A program made the translations under genes and the position numbers. Positions 1 through 10,724 of a stretch of 64,000 nt of DNA are shown piece after piece. The notes under the pieces were generated by a model, which saw only the letters and a list, made by a program, of their open reading frames with translations, had not been told where the DNA came from and searched no databases. Source of the DNA: Misgurnus anguillicaudatus (Eukaryota > Chordata > Actinopteri > Cypriniformes > Cobitidae); assembly GCF_027580225.2 (NCBI RefSeq), contig NC_073354.2, forward strand, positions 25,012,501-25,076,500, given 5' to 3'. The stretch's first letter is position 1. Each line of letters starts with the position of its first letter.

Positions 1-149
1 CTGCAAGCATTTAGAGGTCATACTATGTTATATGTGTGTGTATGGAGTTTACTCAGAAGAGGGTTTTTTGTCTAACATCACACAGAAGCCCAAGTGTCAG
101 CAAAATTCAGCCTGCATGTGTTTCTACACTTTTGCCATAGTCAGCTCAT

Positions 150-154
<5 letters not shown>

Positions 155-202
<48 letters not shown>
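155..202. repeat. (CT)n microsatellite
   Basis: An uninterrupted CT dinucleotide run of about 24 units, followed by a short C-rich stretch. The two reading frames that cross it are translation artefacts made mostly of Ser-Leu repeats. Confidence 0.97.
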
Positions 203-203
<1 letters not shown>

Positions 204-205
<2 letters not shown>

Positions 206-724
206 CCTCTGGGATAGAGCGGAAAAAATGTGTTTGGAAATTTTCCATACATCTCCTTTCCCTATTGACCTACAAGCAAAGACACACTCTGAATGCCACT
301 TACACAAACAACCATTTGCACAAAATAGTCAAATCACTGATATGAGACAAAAACGTTGCACAAGCATGCACAATTGTATTATGCTGAAATAGCCAATTGA
401 ATCTGTATAGGTGTGGATATCTGCTCTTTTCCTCACAGAGTCACTCACATTAATACTGTAATGTTGTAATGCAAGGTCATAAGCAATAATAGACACAATC
501 AGAGTATCTTCGTTCGCTCATCTACAGTGCCATTATAAATACATTCGGTATCAGACAGACCTATTTACTTTGTCAGAGGTCAGTATCAGGCTCTGAACTG
601 CCCTAAAAAAATCCAGACAAAATTGAAATGATCACAGTTAAATATCCATTGTTGCATTTTAAAATATAATAAAGATGTTCAGAAATAACAAGATGCAAGC
701 TATATTTCCTAAACGTTTTTCTTT
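204..724. other. AT-rich non-coding stretch
   Basis: No coding frame, RNA gene or clear repeat end is visible. The sequence is AT-rich with many stop codons in all frames. Confidence 0.5.
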
Positions 725-1530
725 GGTATTATTTGTAAATGCATTAGCTAACATGACCTAACAATGAGCAGTATAGTTTGTCGACAATCATTCTCAGTGT
801 TAGTTAATGCCAATACCATTGTTCATATTAGTTCATTGTGTATTAGGGTCAAAGACGAAAAGGGGGTTTAAAGCATAAAAAAAATAAAAGTGTAAAAGAG
901 CTTTAAATTTAGTCTTTTTCATTAGAATATGTCCTGTTTAACTTTATGTTTTTCTGAGCAAAAAATAATTACTACCATACATTTTTACTGGAATTTTACA
1001 GAAGACACCAACTAAAATGTCATTCAGTGTAACAATATTTTTATGCAAAAAAATATTATCAGACATTTTTAAAAAAAACTATTATTTGATGACACATTAC
1101 AAGACTCTATTTATAGATCACAGTGCAGACACCAAATACTAACTATTTGTCATTTTAAAGCATTTTACTTCGCCAATATCCTTTAAACCATTAGGTTTTA
1201 CCCATTTGTCAGCAAGAAGTTTTTGTAAGGAAGTGAAAATCAATTCAAATCAAATAAAATTTTTGTAGGATCACACATTATTTTACATATTTTAATAAGT
1301 ACAGCTCAGAATAAGTATATTGTTTCATTTCTACATAAATATATGTGTTACACCGAATGACCATGGTTTGTTACACTGAATGACATTTTTGACAAAAATA
1401 GTGTCATTGTTTCCATTATTGCAATGTTTTGAATATTATTCTGTATCATTTTATTCCTAAACAAATCACAGAAGTAGATGCTGAAATTAATAATAATTTT
1501 ATTCCACAATGCATATCATATTCGTAAAAA

Positions 1531-2554
1531 TTAACTGAACAGGTGGTAATACTGTATAATAAGATCCAGAACTGCCCTTATACGTTTAGCTTCTGCCCTG
1601 TGTTTTCTTTGATTTTCTCACCATTGCTTTCGCTTCTTCTCAGCTGCAGCATCTGATAAATTCCTGATTGACGGGTGATCAGGATTTGCAGCCAAGGCAG
1701 CTTGCTTTCTTCTCTGGTTGCTGAAATACAGATTCCATGTAATTATTGACATAAAATTATTGACATATATCTATATAATACGTGTTATTAATTAAAAATA
1801 CTTTCTGTTTGGTTACATAAATTACATGTTATCAGGATTTGTATTATGGGCGGAGAATCCCCTCAGTGGCCTCTCTTAAAGGGATAGTTCACCCAAAAAT
1901 GAAAATTCTGTCATCATTTACTCACTCTCGTGTTGTTTCAAACCCGCATAAATGGAAGGAAGATATTTTGAGAAATGTTTGTAGCCAAACCTTTTGTGGA
2001 CCCCATACTATGATACTAAATATAATACTATGGAAGTAAATGGGGTCCATGAACGGTTTGGTTGCAAACATTGCTCAAAATATCTTCCTTTGTGTTTATC
2101 AGAACAAAAAAATTCATACAGGTTTTTACCAACATGAGAGTGAGTGAATAATGACCAAATTTTCATTTTTGGGTGAACTATCCCTTTAACTTGTGGTATA
2201 GGTAGGGTGGAGTCTCTATCTAAAAACAGCAGTAAACTATTATTCTGTAGGGCTAGGCTTGGACACAAATTTCACGATTTGATTAAATTTCAAATCAATT
2301 TGATATTGATTAACATCAGCTAAAAACAGCATAGACTGAAAGATCGATTATTGGGATTTACAAATCACTATTGTTTCTTCAAAATTAGAATTGATTAAAA
2401 TCGAGAAATCTATCTTTTTAAACCCAGCCCTATTATTTTTACATTGCACTCCTCAATACCTTTCTCGTCTCCTTGCTAAATGCATTGCCCTAGCTACTGG
2501 GTCTGCGTTAACTTTCTGCCAGTGCCTAGAAACTTTCTCTTTGTTTGTGGGCAT
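1531..2554 (-). pseudogene. Basic small ORF of two exons inside the 846-3516 element
   Basis: Function unknown. On the minus strand an ATG at 2554-2552 sits directly after a TTTATTTTAG acceptor-like sequence. The frame runs 31 codons plus 2 nt to a donor-like GT at 2459-2458. A second exon starts at 1720 after TTTCAG and keeps the frame exactly. The joined frame gives 65 residues, about a quarter Lys or Arg, with blocks such as SRHWQKV, ARRRE, NQRRKQ and EKKRKQW. It then meets TGA at 1620-1618, after which the same frame stays open for another 28 codons, still basic (NQRKHRAEAKR), to a TAA at 1533-1531. The TGA therefore looks like a disabling mutation in a longer protein. The unspliced first exon would stop at 2455-2453. 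The R/K-W-rich modules recall the N-terminus of large uncharacterised fish proteins that I remember but cannot verify. The TTAA palindrome 1876-2189 lies in the intron. Confidence 0.5.
1876..2189. mobile_element. TTAA-bounded palindromic MITE (GGGATAGTTCACCC family)
   Basis: Begins TTAAAGGGATAGTTCACCC and ends with the reverse complement GGGTGAACTATCCCTTTAA. The two arms pair along most of their length, including the ATTTTGAGAAATGTTTG-type blocks and the GGGGTCCA centre. This is one of the commonest miniature elements of cyprinid genomes as I remember it. The TTAA ends fit a piggyBac- or Kolobok-type TTAA target. Confidence 0.88.
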
Positions 2555-3640
2555 CTAAAATAAATCAGTACCAAAATGACAAAAATACATTAAAACATTA
2601 ATATTGATAAAGTTTGATATATTTTTTTGTGCTAAACATCCCTCATTTATCTGAAATAGAAATAAAATGCTAAAAATGTTATCTAAACAGTGACTCTATC
2701 ATTCAGTGTAATGGATGACACTGTGGTGTAACATACAATTTTCATTACACCGAATGACAAAACATTACCCTGAATGACGAAACTTTTACTTAAGCTAATA
2801 TTAGTAGTTAACAACTAGATACCTATATCAAACAGTGAACTTGACCAGAAATTTTTATCCTCATTATTCACAACATCTACTTATTTTTCAAAAAATCTAA
2901 CAATAAAAGTGTTTTTTTGCATTTCACTGAATGACAGTCGTTTTTGTAACTCAAGATACCACACTATGAAAAGGTGAAATTATCAAATATTTAAGAGCAA
3001 TAAACTTACCTTGCTGAATCACCACATGGTCTTCAGGGGGCCCCTTTGATGATGTCACAGACTGCTTGATGACTATTGTTTGTTTATTTAATTTCAAAAT
3101 GGTTTCCTGATCCCGTTACACTGAATGACCTCTGACAAACTGCATATTCGGGACAAAAGTCCCCTAGTTGTTTCAATATTTAACGAAAAAAATAACACAT
3201 AGTCCTATTAATATAAAACAGCCAACACTTATGTGAACATGCCAAGGAGGCAAATCTTTTTTTTAACATGGTATTTTATACGTTTATTTAAAAATCTATT
3301 AGTAAAATCATAGTCCGGACCATTACGCTGAATGACGATTTTACACTTTGGAGCATTATTAAAATCATATTTGGTCATTGTATTTTCACAAAAGTTATTT
3401 GAAACATAAAAGTATACATTTTACTTTCATTTTATAGGTGTTTTTTGTATGTAAAATCACTTTTGTAAATTATATTTGATGCGGACACCAAAATGGTGAC
3501 GTCTCGTCTTTGACCCATTAACAAATGTAACTTTTGATTTTAAATATATATTAGTATATGTTGAAATGAACATAAATACTGAAGAAGTATTGTTCATTGT
3601 TAATTCATGTTAGGTCTAACTAATGTTAACAAATACAACC

Positions 3641-3858
3641 TCATTCTTTTATATGCTGCACATATGTTTAATATGAAATATACTGTATAAATGTTCAAAC
3701 ACAACACCATGATTTAACACAATACAGCATAACAATAAAGATATTATCAACAATAAACTATTGTAACGGTCCTCAATAGCCACAATACATTGCCTGTGTC
3801 TACATCATTAAATATTCAAGCACAAGAGGTATGGTCACGACCCTAAAACATTATTCAC
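3641..3858. other. AT-rich non-coding stretch
   Basis: No gene and no clear repeat boundary seen. Confidence 0.4.
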
Positions 3859-4364
3859 TAATGATGCATCCACACCAGCTGCGGTAGAGGCGGCAAAAAC
3901 GCACTGTTCGCCCGTAGTTAGACGCTTAAACATTTAAAGGCCATTTCACATGGTATGCGGCAAGCGGCAAAATCGCCGCGCGGCTTCAGCTTTTCTTTTG
4001 TATTGGAAGTGTTTTGTGCAGCATTTAGTGCAAATGTGTGTATCTTCAACGGCACCTGCCATGTCCGGAGAAGGGACAGGATTTTGGGCCAAAAGCAAGG
4101 CGTGTGGACCAACTCCGCTTCACCTCTGAAACCGCCACCGTTTTGCCGCTTTCCGAACGTCTCCTATTGAAAAAGTCCTGATTGGTTAATGTGGCGCGGA
4201 AATCCGCCGAAGGCAACGCTCAATTCGGGCGGAACGCGCCATCCGTGCCGCACCATTCGCGCCGTGCCTACCGGGCGTATCGCGCAGTCGAATGCCTAAT
4301 CGCATCTTTGCATTGACTTTGCATTGTAAATCACTCTACTGTGCCTGGTGTGAACCCTGCATTA
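3859..4364. mobile_element. GC-rich miniature element, CACACC ends
   Basis: The left end has CATCCACACCAGCTGCGGTAG and the right end GCCTGGTGTGAACCCTGCATTA, so the TIRs share the CACACCAG core. The interior is rich in CGC/GCG words and contains the family hallmark GATTGGTTAA. Related copies sit at 5979-6233, 10071-10522 and 31172-31478. Confidence 0.6.
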
Positions 4365-4930
4365 GACTTTCTGATTAAAAGCTAATATATAACATAAAAC
4401 TGACTTCCAAAAATTCATTATGATTTCAGTATATGTGTGCATGTTGAGCCATCACTGAACAACAAAACACAAATCTAACGAAATAGCTTACATTTGGTGT
4501 GTAAATTAACTGGGGAGCCTTACAAGGAAACAACATTTAAATAAGTGGGGTAATTACTGATTTTAGCTTGAAACTTGCAAATGACTGTGATTTTATGCAG
4601 CAGAATATTTTTATAAGCGTTACATGCTGGTGGGATAAATAGTGCGGTTAGCTGTGAATATTTTACGTGTTACTGATCTCTTTAAATTTTAAGTCCTGCT
4701 GTTAGGACTGACTGTCCAAATATTATTTTCAAGTGTTTGAGTTTTTCTGATGCAAGCAATGTGGTCACTGGTCAGCCAATATATCTCAATTTGTTTATAT
4801 TGTACAACTTTGCTGTCTTTGAAAACAACAAAAAATCTAACGATCCAGGAATAATTCAGGGTGCATTTTCCGTGTATTTTCCGGAATGTCCGTGTTAAAA
4901 ATGCCTTAAGTTTACAGGTAAGCTTGGGAT
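4365..4930. other. Non-coding stretch
   Basis: AT-rich. No coding or RNA signal seen. A short minus-strand frame here has no recognisable content. Confidence 0.4.
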
Positions 4931-5978
4931 TTAAAAGGGACATTTCACAAGACTTTTAACAATGTAAAATAAATATTTGGTGTCCCCAGAGTACGTATGT
5001 GAAGTTTTAGCTTAAAGGACAAGTTCGGTATTTTACACTTAAAGCCCTGTTTTCAGATTGTTTATGATGAAATAGAACGGTTTGACTGAAATTTGGACAT
5101 ATGAAGCTGGCCCGAGAATTTTCGGGTGTTTCTTGTATCACCTCCCACCTCTATAATGGGTTTATAGGTGCACTGGAACAATCCTTCCTAAAATGCATTA
5201 AATTTTCATTTACAAAGTCGTGAAACTCAGCGAGTGGTCAGGGGTGTTCACTGATATGCTCAACAAAAATCGGTGCAAAAGACGCATTCCAACAGGTTTT
5301 ATCGTAGTCAACTCCATTGACTTGTATTAGATGTGCTGTGAGGTACAGTATTACTCCGCGCCGGGAACCCGTTTGTATTCTTGCAATTGGCAAAGGTATT
5401 AGCGCCACCAACTGGGCTGGAGTGTTTATTATTCAAGCTCTCAGCGGAAGAATATACGGGTGTGAGGCGTTTGGAAAAATAGGTCCACAAGTTAACAACG
5501 AATGCTAAAACAGCAGTTGGAGAGCGTCTTTTGCGGCGATTTTTGTGTGGGCATGTCACTGAACACCCCTGACCACTCGGAGTTTCACGTCTTTGTAAAC
5601 GAAAGTTTATTGCATTTTAGGAAGGACTGTTCCAGTGCACCTATACACCTATTGTAGAGGTGGGAGGTGAAACAACAAATACCCAAAAATTCTCAGGGCA
5701 GCCGCATATGTCGAAATTTCAGTTAAAACCATTCTATTTCATCATAAACAATCTGAAAACAGGGTTTTAAGTGTAAAATACCGCACTTGTTCTTTAAAAG
5801 ACCATATAGATAATTTTATATAACATGTTAAGATCAACACTTTGTAGGTGTGAGCAAAAATGTGCCATTTTGGGTGTGTCCTTTTAAATGCAAATAAGTT
5901 GATCTCTGCGCTAAATGGCAGTGCCGTGGCTAGATAGTTTAGATTAAGGGGCGGTATTATCCCCTTCTGACATCACGT
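4931..5978 (+). mobile_element. TTAA element interrupted by another TTAA element
   Basis: Sequence from TTAAAAGGGACATTTCAC (4931) to 5011 and from 5798 to about 5978 matches, in reverse complement, the uninterrupted copy at 59681-60180. Shared blocks include TTGGGTCCCCAG-type ends, TTTGTAGGTGTGAGCAAAAATGTGCC-like sequence and the TAAATGGCAGTG block. The 786 bp element at 5012-5797 sits in the middle. The right end is missing: the copy is cut at about 5978, where a CACACC-end repeat begins. Confidence 0.75.
5012..5797. mobile_element. 786 bp TTAA palindromic element
   Basis: TTAA at 5012-5015 and 5794-5797. The arms are long imperfect reverse complements: TTCGGTATTTTACACTTAAA on the left matches TTTAAGTGTAAAATACCGCA on the right, and GACCACTCG-type blocks and the CCAGTGCACCTATA blocks match as well. 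It lies inside the 4931-5978 element, and the target TTAA is present at both junctions. Confidence 0.85.
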
Positions 5979-6233
5979 GCGAATGACGCGTTGCGAATGA
6001 GCATTGCCGCGGGAAACGCATGAGTTGAAAAATCTGAACGTGATTACAGGAGCGGACCAGAGTCCCAAAATACCTCCCATGACGCAAATTTCCACACGAA
6101 TGTCTCGAATGACTAGAATTTCACACGCAGCTTTCATGGGCAAATGAAGCGAGTAAACTCAAAATGTTCAAGTGTCAAACTACGCGCGAATATCGCGTTT
6201 TTGCCGCCTCTACCACGGATGGTGTGAACGCAC
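5979..6233 (-). mobile_element. Truncated CACACC-end repeat
   Basis: Ends with ATGGTGTGAACGC and contains GAGTAAACTCAAAATGTTCAAG and CATGACGC blocks shared with the copies at 10071-10522 and 31172-31478. Only the part next to the right end is present. Confidence 0.6.
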
Positions 6234-6256
6234 AGTAAGAAAGGCAACATCAATAG

Positions 6257-6859
6257 CTATGTTTCTATCCAAAGTTCTGTATTAAACTAATGCAAATAAT
6301 TGGATTATCGCATTAAACATACTATATACTTACTACAGAATATTATAGAATAAAGCAGACTTTTCAGCCAGTGAGCTGAGGAAAGCAAAATCATCACCTT
6401 GTGATAAACTGACACCAAATATAAGTAAGAAATACATAAAGCCACCGTTTTTATTGTACAATCACCTCAGAGCGTGCAGACGAAACACTATACACCTGTT
6501 ATTTGCTTCGGTTGTAGATTCCTGCTGTTTGAGTTGACAGTCAAGTAAGACAGTAATATTACTGAACCATTGAAATGACAGACTTTACCCATTCATTTCA
6601 GAACCTCCAAAACTGCATTTTAGATGTGCAATGAGTTCTGTAAGCCGGTTAGTCCAGTTTTGACGTGACTTTTTGATGTCCATCAAGCAAGGGATTTATT
6701 CAGTTAAAGTGTTTTCATTATAGTTTAAGCGCATGTGATAAGAAATTTGTCAGACTCAGTTGAGTGCATAAGTTTTTAATGCGCATTTTTTAGAATGTAT
6801 GGGTTTCCATCCAGCGATTTCCAAAATGCGCATTAAAAAATAAGTGGATGGAAACATAG
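6257..6859. mobile_element. Miniature element with CTATGTTTC ends
   Basis: The left end CTATGTTTCTATCCA and the right end TGGATGGAAACATAG are near-perfect inverted repeats. TGCGCATTAAA blocks next to the right end have partial counterparts near the left end. No convincing TSD was found. Confidence 0.6.
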
Positions 6860-8904
6860 TGTCGCCTCTGTCATGATACGCTACGATTATGATTTTTTGC
6901 TGATCAGACTACAAATGATTAAATCTGAATTGAGTGTGCAAAATAAATAAGATTTGGGTCTGTCAGCATGAAGAAAGTAACAAGTATAGTAACAAAGTAG
7001 TGTAATTCAGTTTAAATTTAAACTAATATTCCCGTGAATTGAAGGGAAGCCTGAATTTTGCCAAACCGTGGGTCACAGAGTGCAACGTTACACAAAAATG
7101 TCTTGAAATATAATCTGCTTTTATGACAGATTGGTATTTAGGGAATGATTTAAGTCAAGCTCTTTTCTGGTTTTCTTTCAATCAGTAACTCTTTACAACC
7201 AAGAGAAGACGTTCTCAAGCTCATTAATCATACAGGTAAAGCCTCTCACAGACAAATGCTCAACAATAGATTAGACTAAAAACCAAAAGCAAATCAATTA
7301 ACAACTTTAAAGAGAGCTATAAAGGAAATGCATACATTTGTTTACATTGCGTTTTGAAATAGGGGTAACTTGCAAAACGTTGATGATCTGGTTCGGCTTA
7401 AATGGTTCATGACTTTAACCCACCCGATGAAGGAAAAGAGTTAAAGGCATTTCTCTTTGTCAGGTTATTAAGCATAATCAGTGTTAAATTGTGCATGTAA
7501 ATGCCATTTTATTTATTTCTTCAGACCATCTGGGTTATGTCAAACACCATAACATCTGAAGCATCGACAAAGACCCATCCGAGGTGAATGACAGAAAATG
7601 TCCCACCTACAGTATGATGCTGTAGGCAAACTGTCACAATATATTTAAATCTATTCTGTCTCTATTTCTAGACTCTGTCATTTTGTATGCAGAAGTCATA
7701 AATCACACCAAAAAGAGTGTGTGTTTTACGAAAGACTTCCCACAATCCCCAAACCAGCTCAAAATGAGGTCTTTGAGTGGAACCCGGGAGAAAAGAAAGA
7801 CAAGACGACACAAAAGATCCCACTTTACACCTGGCTGCAGGTATTTTTCTCCTTCTTTAAAGTCTTTTTCCTCCTACTCTCGTTCTCACACACACCCTAA
7901 TACCTCCGACAAGTCAACACAGATCCAACGTGTGAGAGTTTGGTTTGGGTTGAGTGCCAGTCGATCAATCACCCGAACCGATGGCTGTATTACGAGTCTG
8001 TTTTGCCTTGTCATCAGACTGGAATCTTTATGGAGTCAGACAGCACTGTGGGCAAGTTTTAAATAATCATTTATATAAAAAGAAAGAGGAAGAGAGAAAG
8101 CTTTTATCTCGGTTCTAGTGAGGGTCAGGAACAGGATGAAACAGAACATTACAGATGGTGAGGGAAAATCACTGAGCTTTAAGATAACACCAGTTAGTAT
8201 ATAGCAGATATAGGGGTGCGTACACAGACGCTGCCAATCTTTAAGTGCCCTCATTGTATGGATATAATCTGTGGGTGGTTAGGGAACACTGTAAAGATAA
8301 ATATTACCTTTATATGGAGTAAGTACCATACGTAGGCCATAGTTCTGCATGTGTGAGTAAGAGAAACAAAGAGAGAATGAGAGAGCGAGAGATAATGAAA
8401 CGCAGTCCCTGTTTCAACAAATCCATGAAAGCCTGGCATTAAAGCAATGTTTCCAGCTGACAAGAGCTGATTTCAGACTTACTGAGATTGTGTTCAATGG
8501 CGCTGTTCACCAACAGCTAAATGAAGGTCGTGACCCAACTCATAGAAAATGAGTGCCAGAACGCTGTAAAGGTGCTTTTAAATGGACAGGGATTAAATCA
8601 CAGGCGCTGTCTAGCCTGTTGGTTGCTAGTAGGCCAAACTCAATATCTACTGTGACATGGAAAATAATAAATTGAACTGCTGTAGATCTTTAAAAAGAAT
8701 TAAAATTGTGCATTTGACAGACATCAATATTGATGACTAGAACTATAAAGTTGCATCTTTAATGATTTTGCCATAAAAAGCTTGCATGCACTTAGAGGTT
8801 TTTGCAGCGAAAGACAGTCAAATTTGTTAGACAACAACAAACAAAATAAATAAAGTAAAATTTGTGAAAATAATGCCTTTCAATTACTGACTGATAACCT
8901 TTAC
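6860..8904. other. Unique non-coding stretch
   Basis: No recognisable gene. A 127-codon frame at 7683-8066 has low-complexity Ser/Arg content and no family resemblance. A GA-rich patch lies near 8350-8395. Confidence 0.4.
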
Positions 8905-9660
8905 ATTTAGCCTGGGAAAACCCAGACAACTTCTGGCAAATTTAGATTTGCTCTGCAAGTAGTCTGGCAAAGAGGCCATTCAAGCCCATTTCTAATGGTG
9001 AGAAATCGCGGCACCAATCAGAAACGTTGGGGCGGGCTTTACACGATGACGACAGCACAGCGACGGTGAAGCAGATTTTGTACATTACAAAGATAGATGC
9101 CGCCATGGAACATCACTCGTTCGAATCAGCTATGCGTCTGTTTAAGCGATTTAAACTTTTCCTTTTCGTTAAAACCCGAGCAAAGAACAACACTTGAAGC
9201 CTTCATATCTAAAAAAAAGTCTTACCAAATGGATCCGGCAAAAGTCTGATAGCTCTGCATACGTCATCTCCTTCATTGCTGTGATTGGTTTTAGGTCTAT
9301 CTAATTGGACACCCTACTGAAAAATCCAGCTAAAACCAGCATAAGCTGGTAGCTGGTTTTAGCTGGTTTAAGGTGTTTTACGCTGGTCCTCCCAGCCTGA
9401 CAAAGCTGGTCATGCTGGTGGGCCAGCTATTCCAGCATGACCAGCTAAGTCCAGCTAGACCAGCTTAAAATGCGACCAAAACACACCTAGACCAGCTTGC
9501 TACACCAGCAAAACCAGCTAAAACCAAGCAGTGGACCAGCTAAAACCAGCTCACCATCTTATGCTGGTCTTAGCTGGATTTTTCAGTAGGCCACATAGGC
9601 ATTTTGAGAGATGTTCGTTGGTGACGCCCCTTTGGAAATTATCACTTATCAAGATATAAA
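8905..9660. repeat. Probable dispersed repeat split by a CCAGC element
   Basis: The block from TTAGCCTGGGAAAACCCAGAC resumes after the insertion at 9313-9590 with GGCATTTTGAGAG. I recall a similar sequence as a dispersed repeat in cyprinids, but only one copy is visible here, so this is weakly supported. Confidence 0.35.
9313..9590. mobile_element. CCAGC/GCTGG-motif palindromic MITE
   Basis: Ends CCTACTGAAAAATCCAGC and GCTGGATTTTTCAGTAGG are perfect inverted repeats. The interior is packed with some twenty copies of CCAGC or its complement (ACCAGCTAA, GCTGGTCATGCTGG and similar), giving a satellite-like texture. A family with these ends is widespread in fish genomes as I remember it. Confidence 0.85.
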
Positions 9661-10070
9661 ATATCATTTGACTTTCACAGTCAATTTGAATAAATTTAAA
9701 ACATTTAAGGCAGCCAAATATTTTTACGGTGTAAAATAATAAAAATACAAAAGAACGATTTCATTGGGATTACTTTCAGAGTGATTGTTTTCAAGCTGAT
9801 CAATTATAAAACATATTGACATTTATATGAATTTACAGGGCTCACATTTAAAATGTGAATCTGCAGTGCGCAAGCATATATCAAACATAATATTATTGTC
9901 CAATATAGTGGACGCAAATATAGTTATCGTTATCCTAATAGTTCTCTTTCTTGGTATTAACATGCCTTTACAATGGAATTCAAGCTATACACAAGTATGT
10001 CCATTCCACAGTAATCAAATCTGATTCAAAAAATTAACCATGACTTTTGGTTTCGATTACCAGTTGTAAC
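9661..10070. other. AT-rich non-coding stretch
   Basis: No gene or repeat end recognised. Confidence 0.4.
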
Positions 10071-10522
10071 CATGGGTTCACACCAGCCGCGTTTGAGGCC
10101 TCAAAATCATGTGTACCGCGTCTAGTTTGCCGCTTGAACATTTTGAGTTTACTCTCTTCATTCGCACGTGAAATTCTAGTCATCAAGACATTCACGCGGA
10201 AAATTCGCGTCGTGGGAGGGGATGCGACTTCTGCGACTCCACTCGCTTTCTGTAATCACATCACTACTAGAGCAAGCCACTGATTGGTTAACGCAGCTCG
10301 TTTTTCTGCCAAAGTAAACAATTTTCAACTTGCGCGTTTGCGTTCATGGCATTCGCGCGAACTAGATGCGCGAATGAGGCGGAATCGTGTCTACTGCGCT
10401 GCACTAAATGCCTCATTCGTGCAGCGAGCCCTTCAGACGCGCGTCAACGCGCCTTCACATTGACTTAACATCGAATTCACTCGCGCTTGACGCTTCTACC
10501 GCTGCTGGTGTGAACGCAGCAT
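10071..10522 (+). mobile_element. CACACC-end repeat, longest copy
   Basis: Starts GGGTTCACACCAGCCGCG and ends GCTGCTGGTGTGAACGC. It contains the family blocks TTTGAGTTTACTC, CTAGTCATC, GATTGGTTAACGC and TTTTCAACTTGCGCG. It is markedly GC- and CpG-richer than its surroundings. Confidence 0.75.
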
Positions 10523-10524
10523 AA

Positions 10525-10712
10525 GTGTGCATGGGCCGGTTACAAGGATTAACAAAGTTTTAAATAATCAAGGTTTCAAAACCATTCAAATTGTCTGTGT
10601 TTGTATGCAGACATTTAAAAATAACGCATTTTAGTTTTGCAATGGTAACATTTTGAACTCGTCGTATTTTTGCACAAGGTTATCATACTTCCAAAATATC
10701 ATACTGGACCAA
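10525..10712 (+). mobile_element. Degenerate copy of the GCCGGTTAC hAT-like element
   Basis: GGGCCGGTTACAAGG at the left and GGTTATCATACTTCCAAAA then CATACTGGACC at the right match, in the same orientation, the element at 41620-41896 that has an intact 8 bp TSD. Confidence 0.55.
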
Positions 10713-10724
10713 GTCTATTTGTAA

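Larger units (their letters stand above)
846..3516. mobile_element. 2.67 kb DNA element, 13 bp TIRs, ATTA TSD
   Basis: The element starts GGGTCAAAGACGA at 846 and ends with the exact reverse complement TCGTCTTTGACCC at 3504-3516. ATTA occurs directly outside both ends (842-845 and 3517-3520), and removing the element rejoins the surrounding palindromic repeat, so the boundaries are well supported. The interior is AT-rich and holds nine dispersed copies of a motif close to GTTACACTGAATGAC, a small two-exon reading frame on the minus strand (1531-2554) and a nested TTAA palindrome (1876-2189). No transposase catalytic domain is visible, so this copy is probably non-autonomous or internally deleted. 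A 4 bp TSD with GGG-starting TIRs does not let me assign a superfamily. Confidence 0.8.
725..3640. repeat. Palindromic host MITE split by a 2.67 kb element
   Basis: The two halves are 725-845 and 3521-3640. Each half carries reverse-complement versions of the same sequence (TGTTAACATTAG and CATGTTAG-type blocks near both outer ends), so together they form a palindromic miniature element of about 240 bp. It recalls the abundant inverted-repeat elements called Angel in zebrafish, though that name is from memory. It is interrupted at an ATTA tetranucleotide that is present on both sides of the insertion. Confidence 0.7.

Noticed and set aside
94..345. Open frames across the CT repeat
   Set aside because: Ser-Leu repeats come from the microsatellite; no domain or coding bias outside it.
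7683..8066. 127-codon frame on the plus strand
   Set aside because: Low-complexity Ser/Thr/Arg content, no motif, no splice or promoter context.
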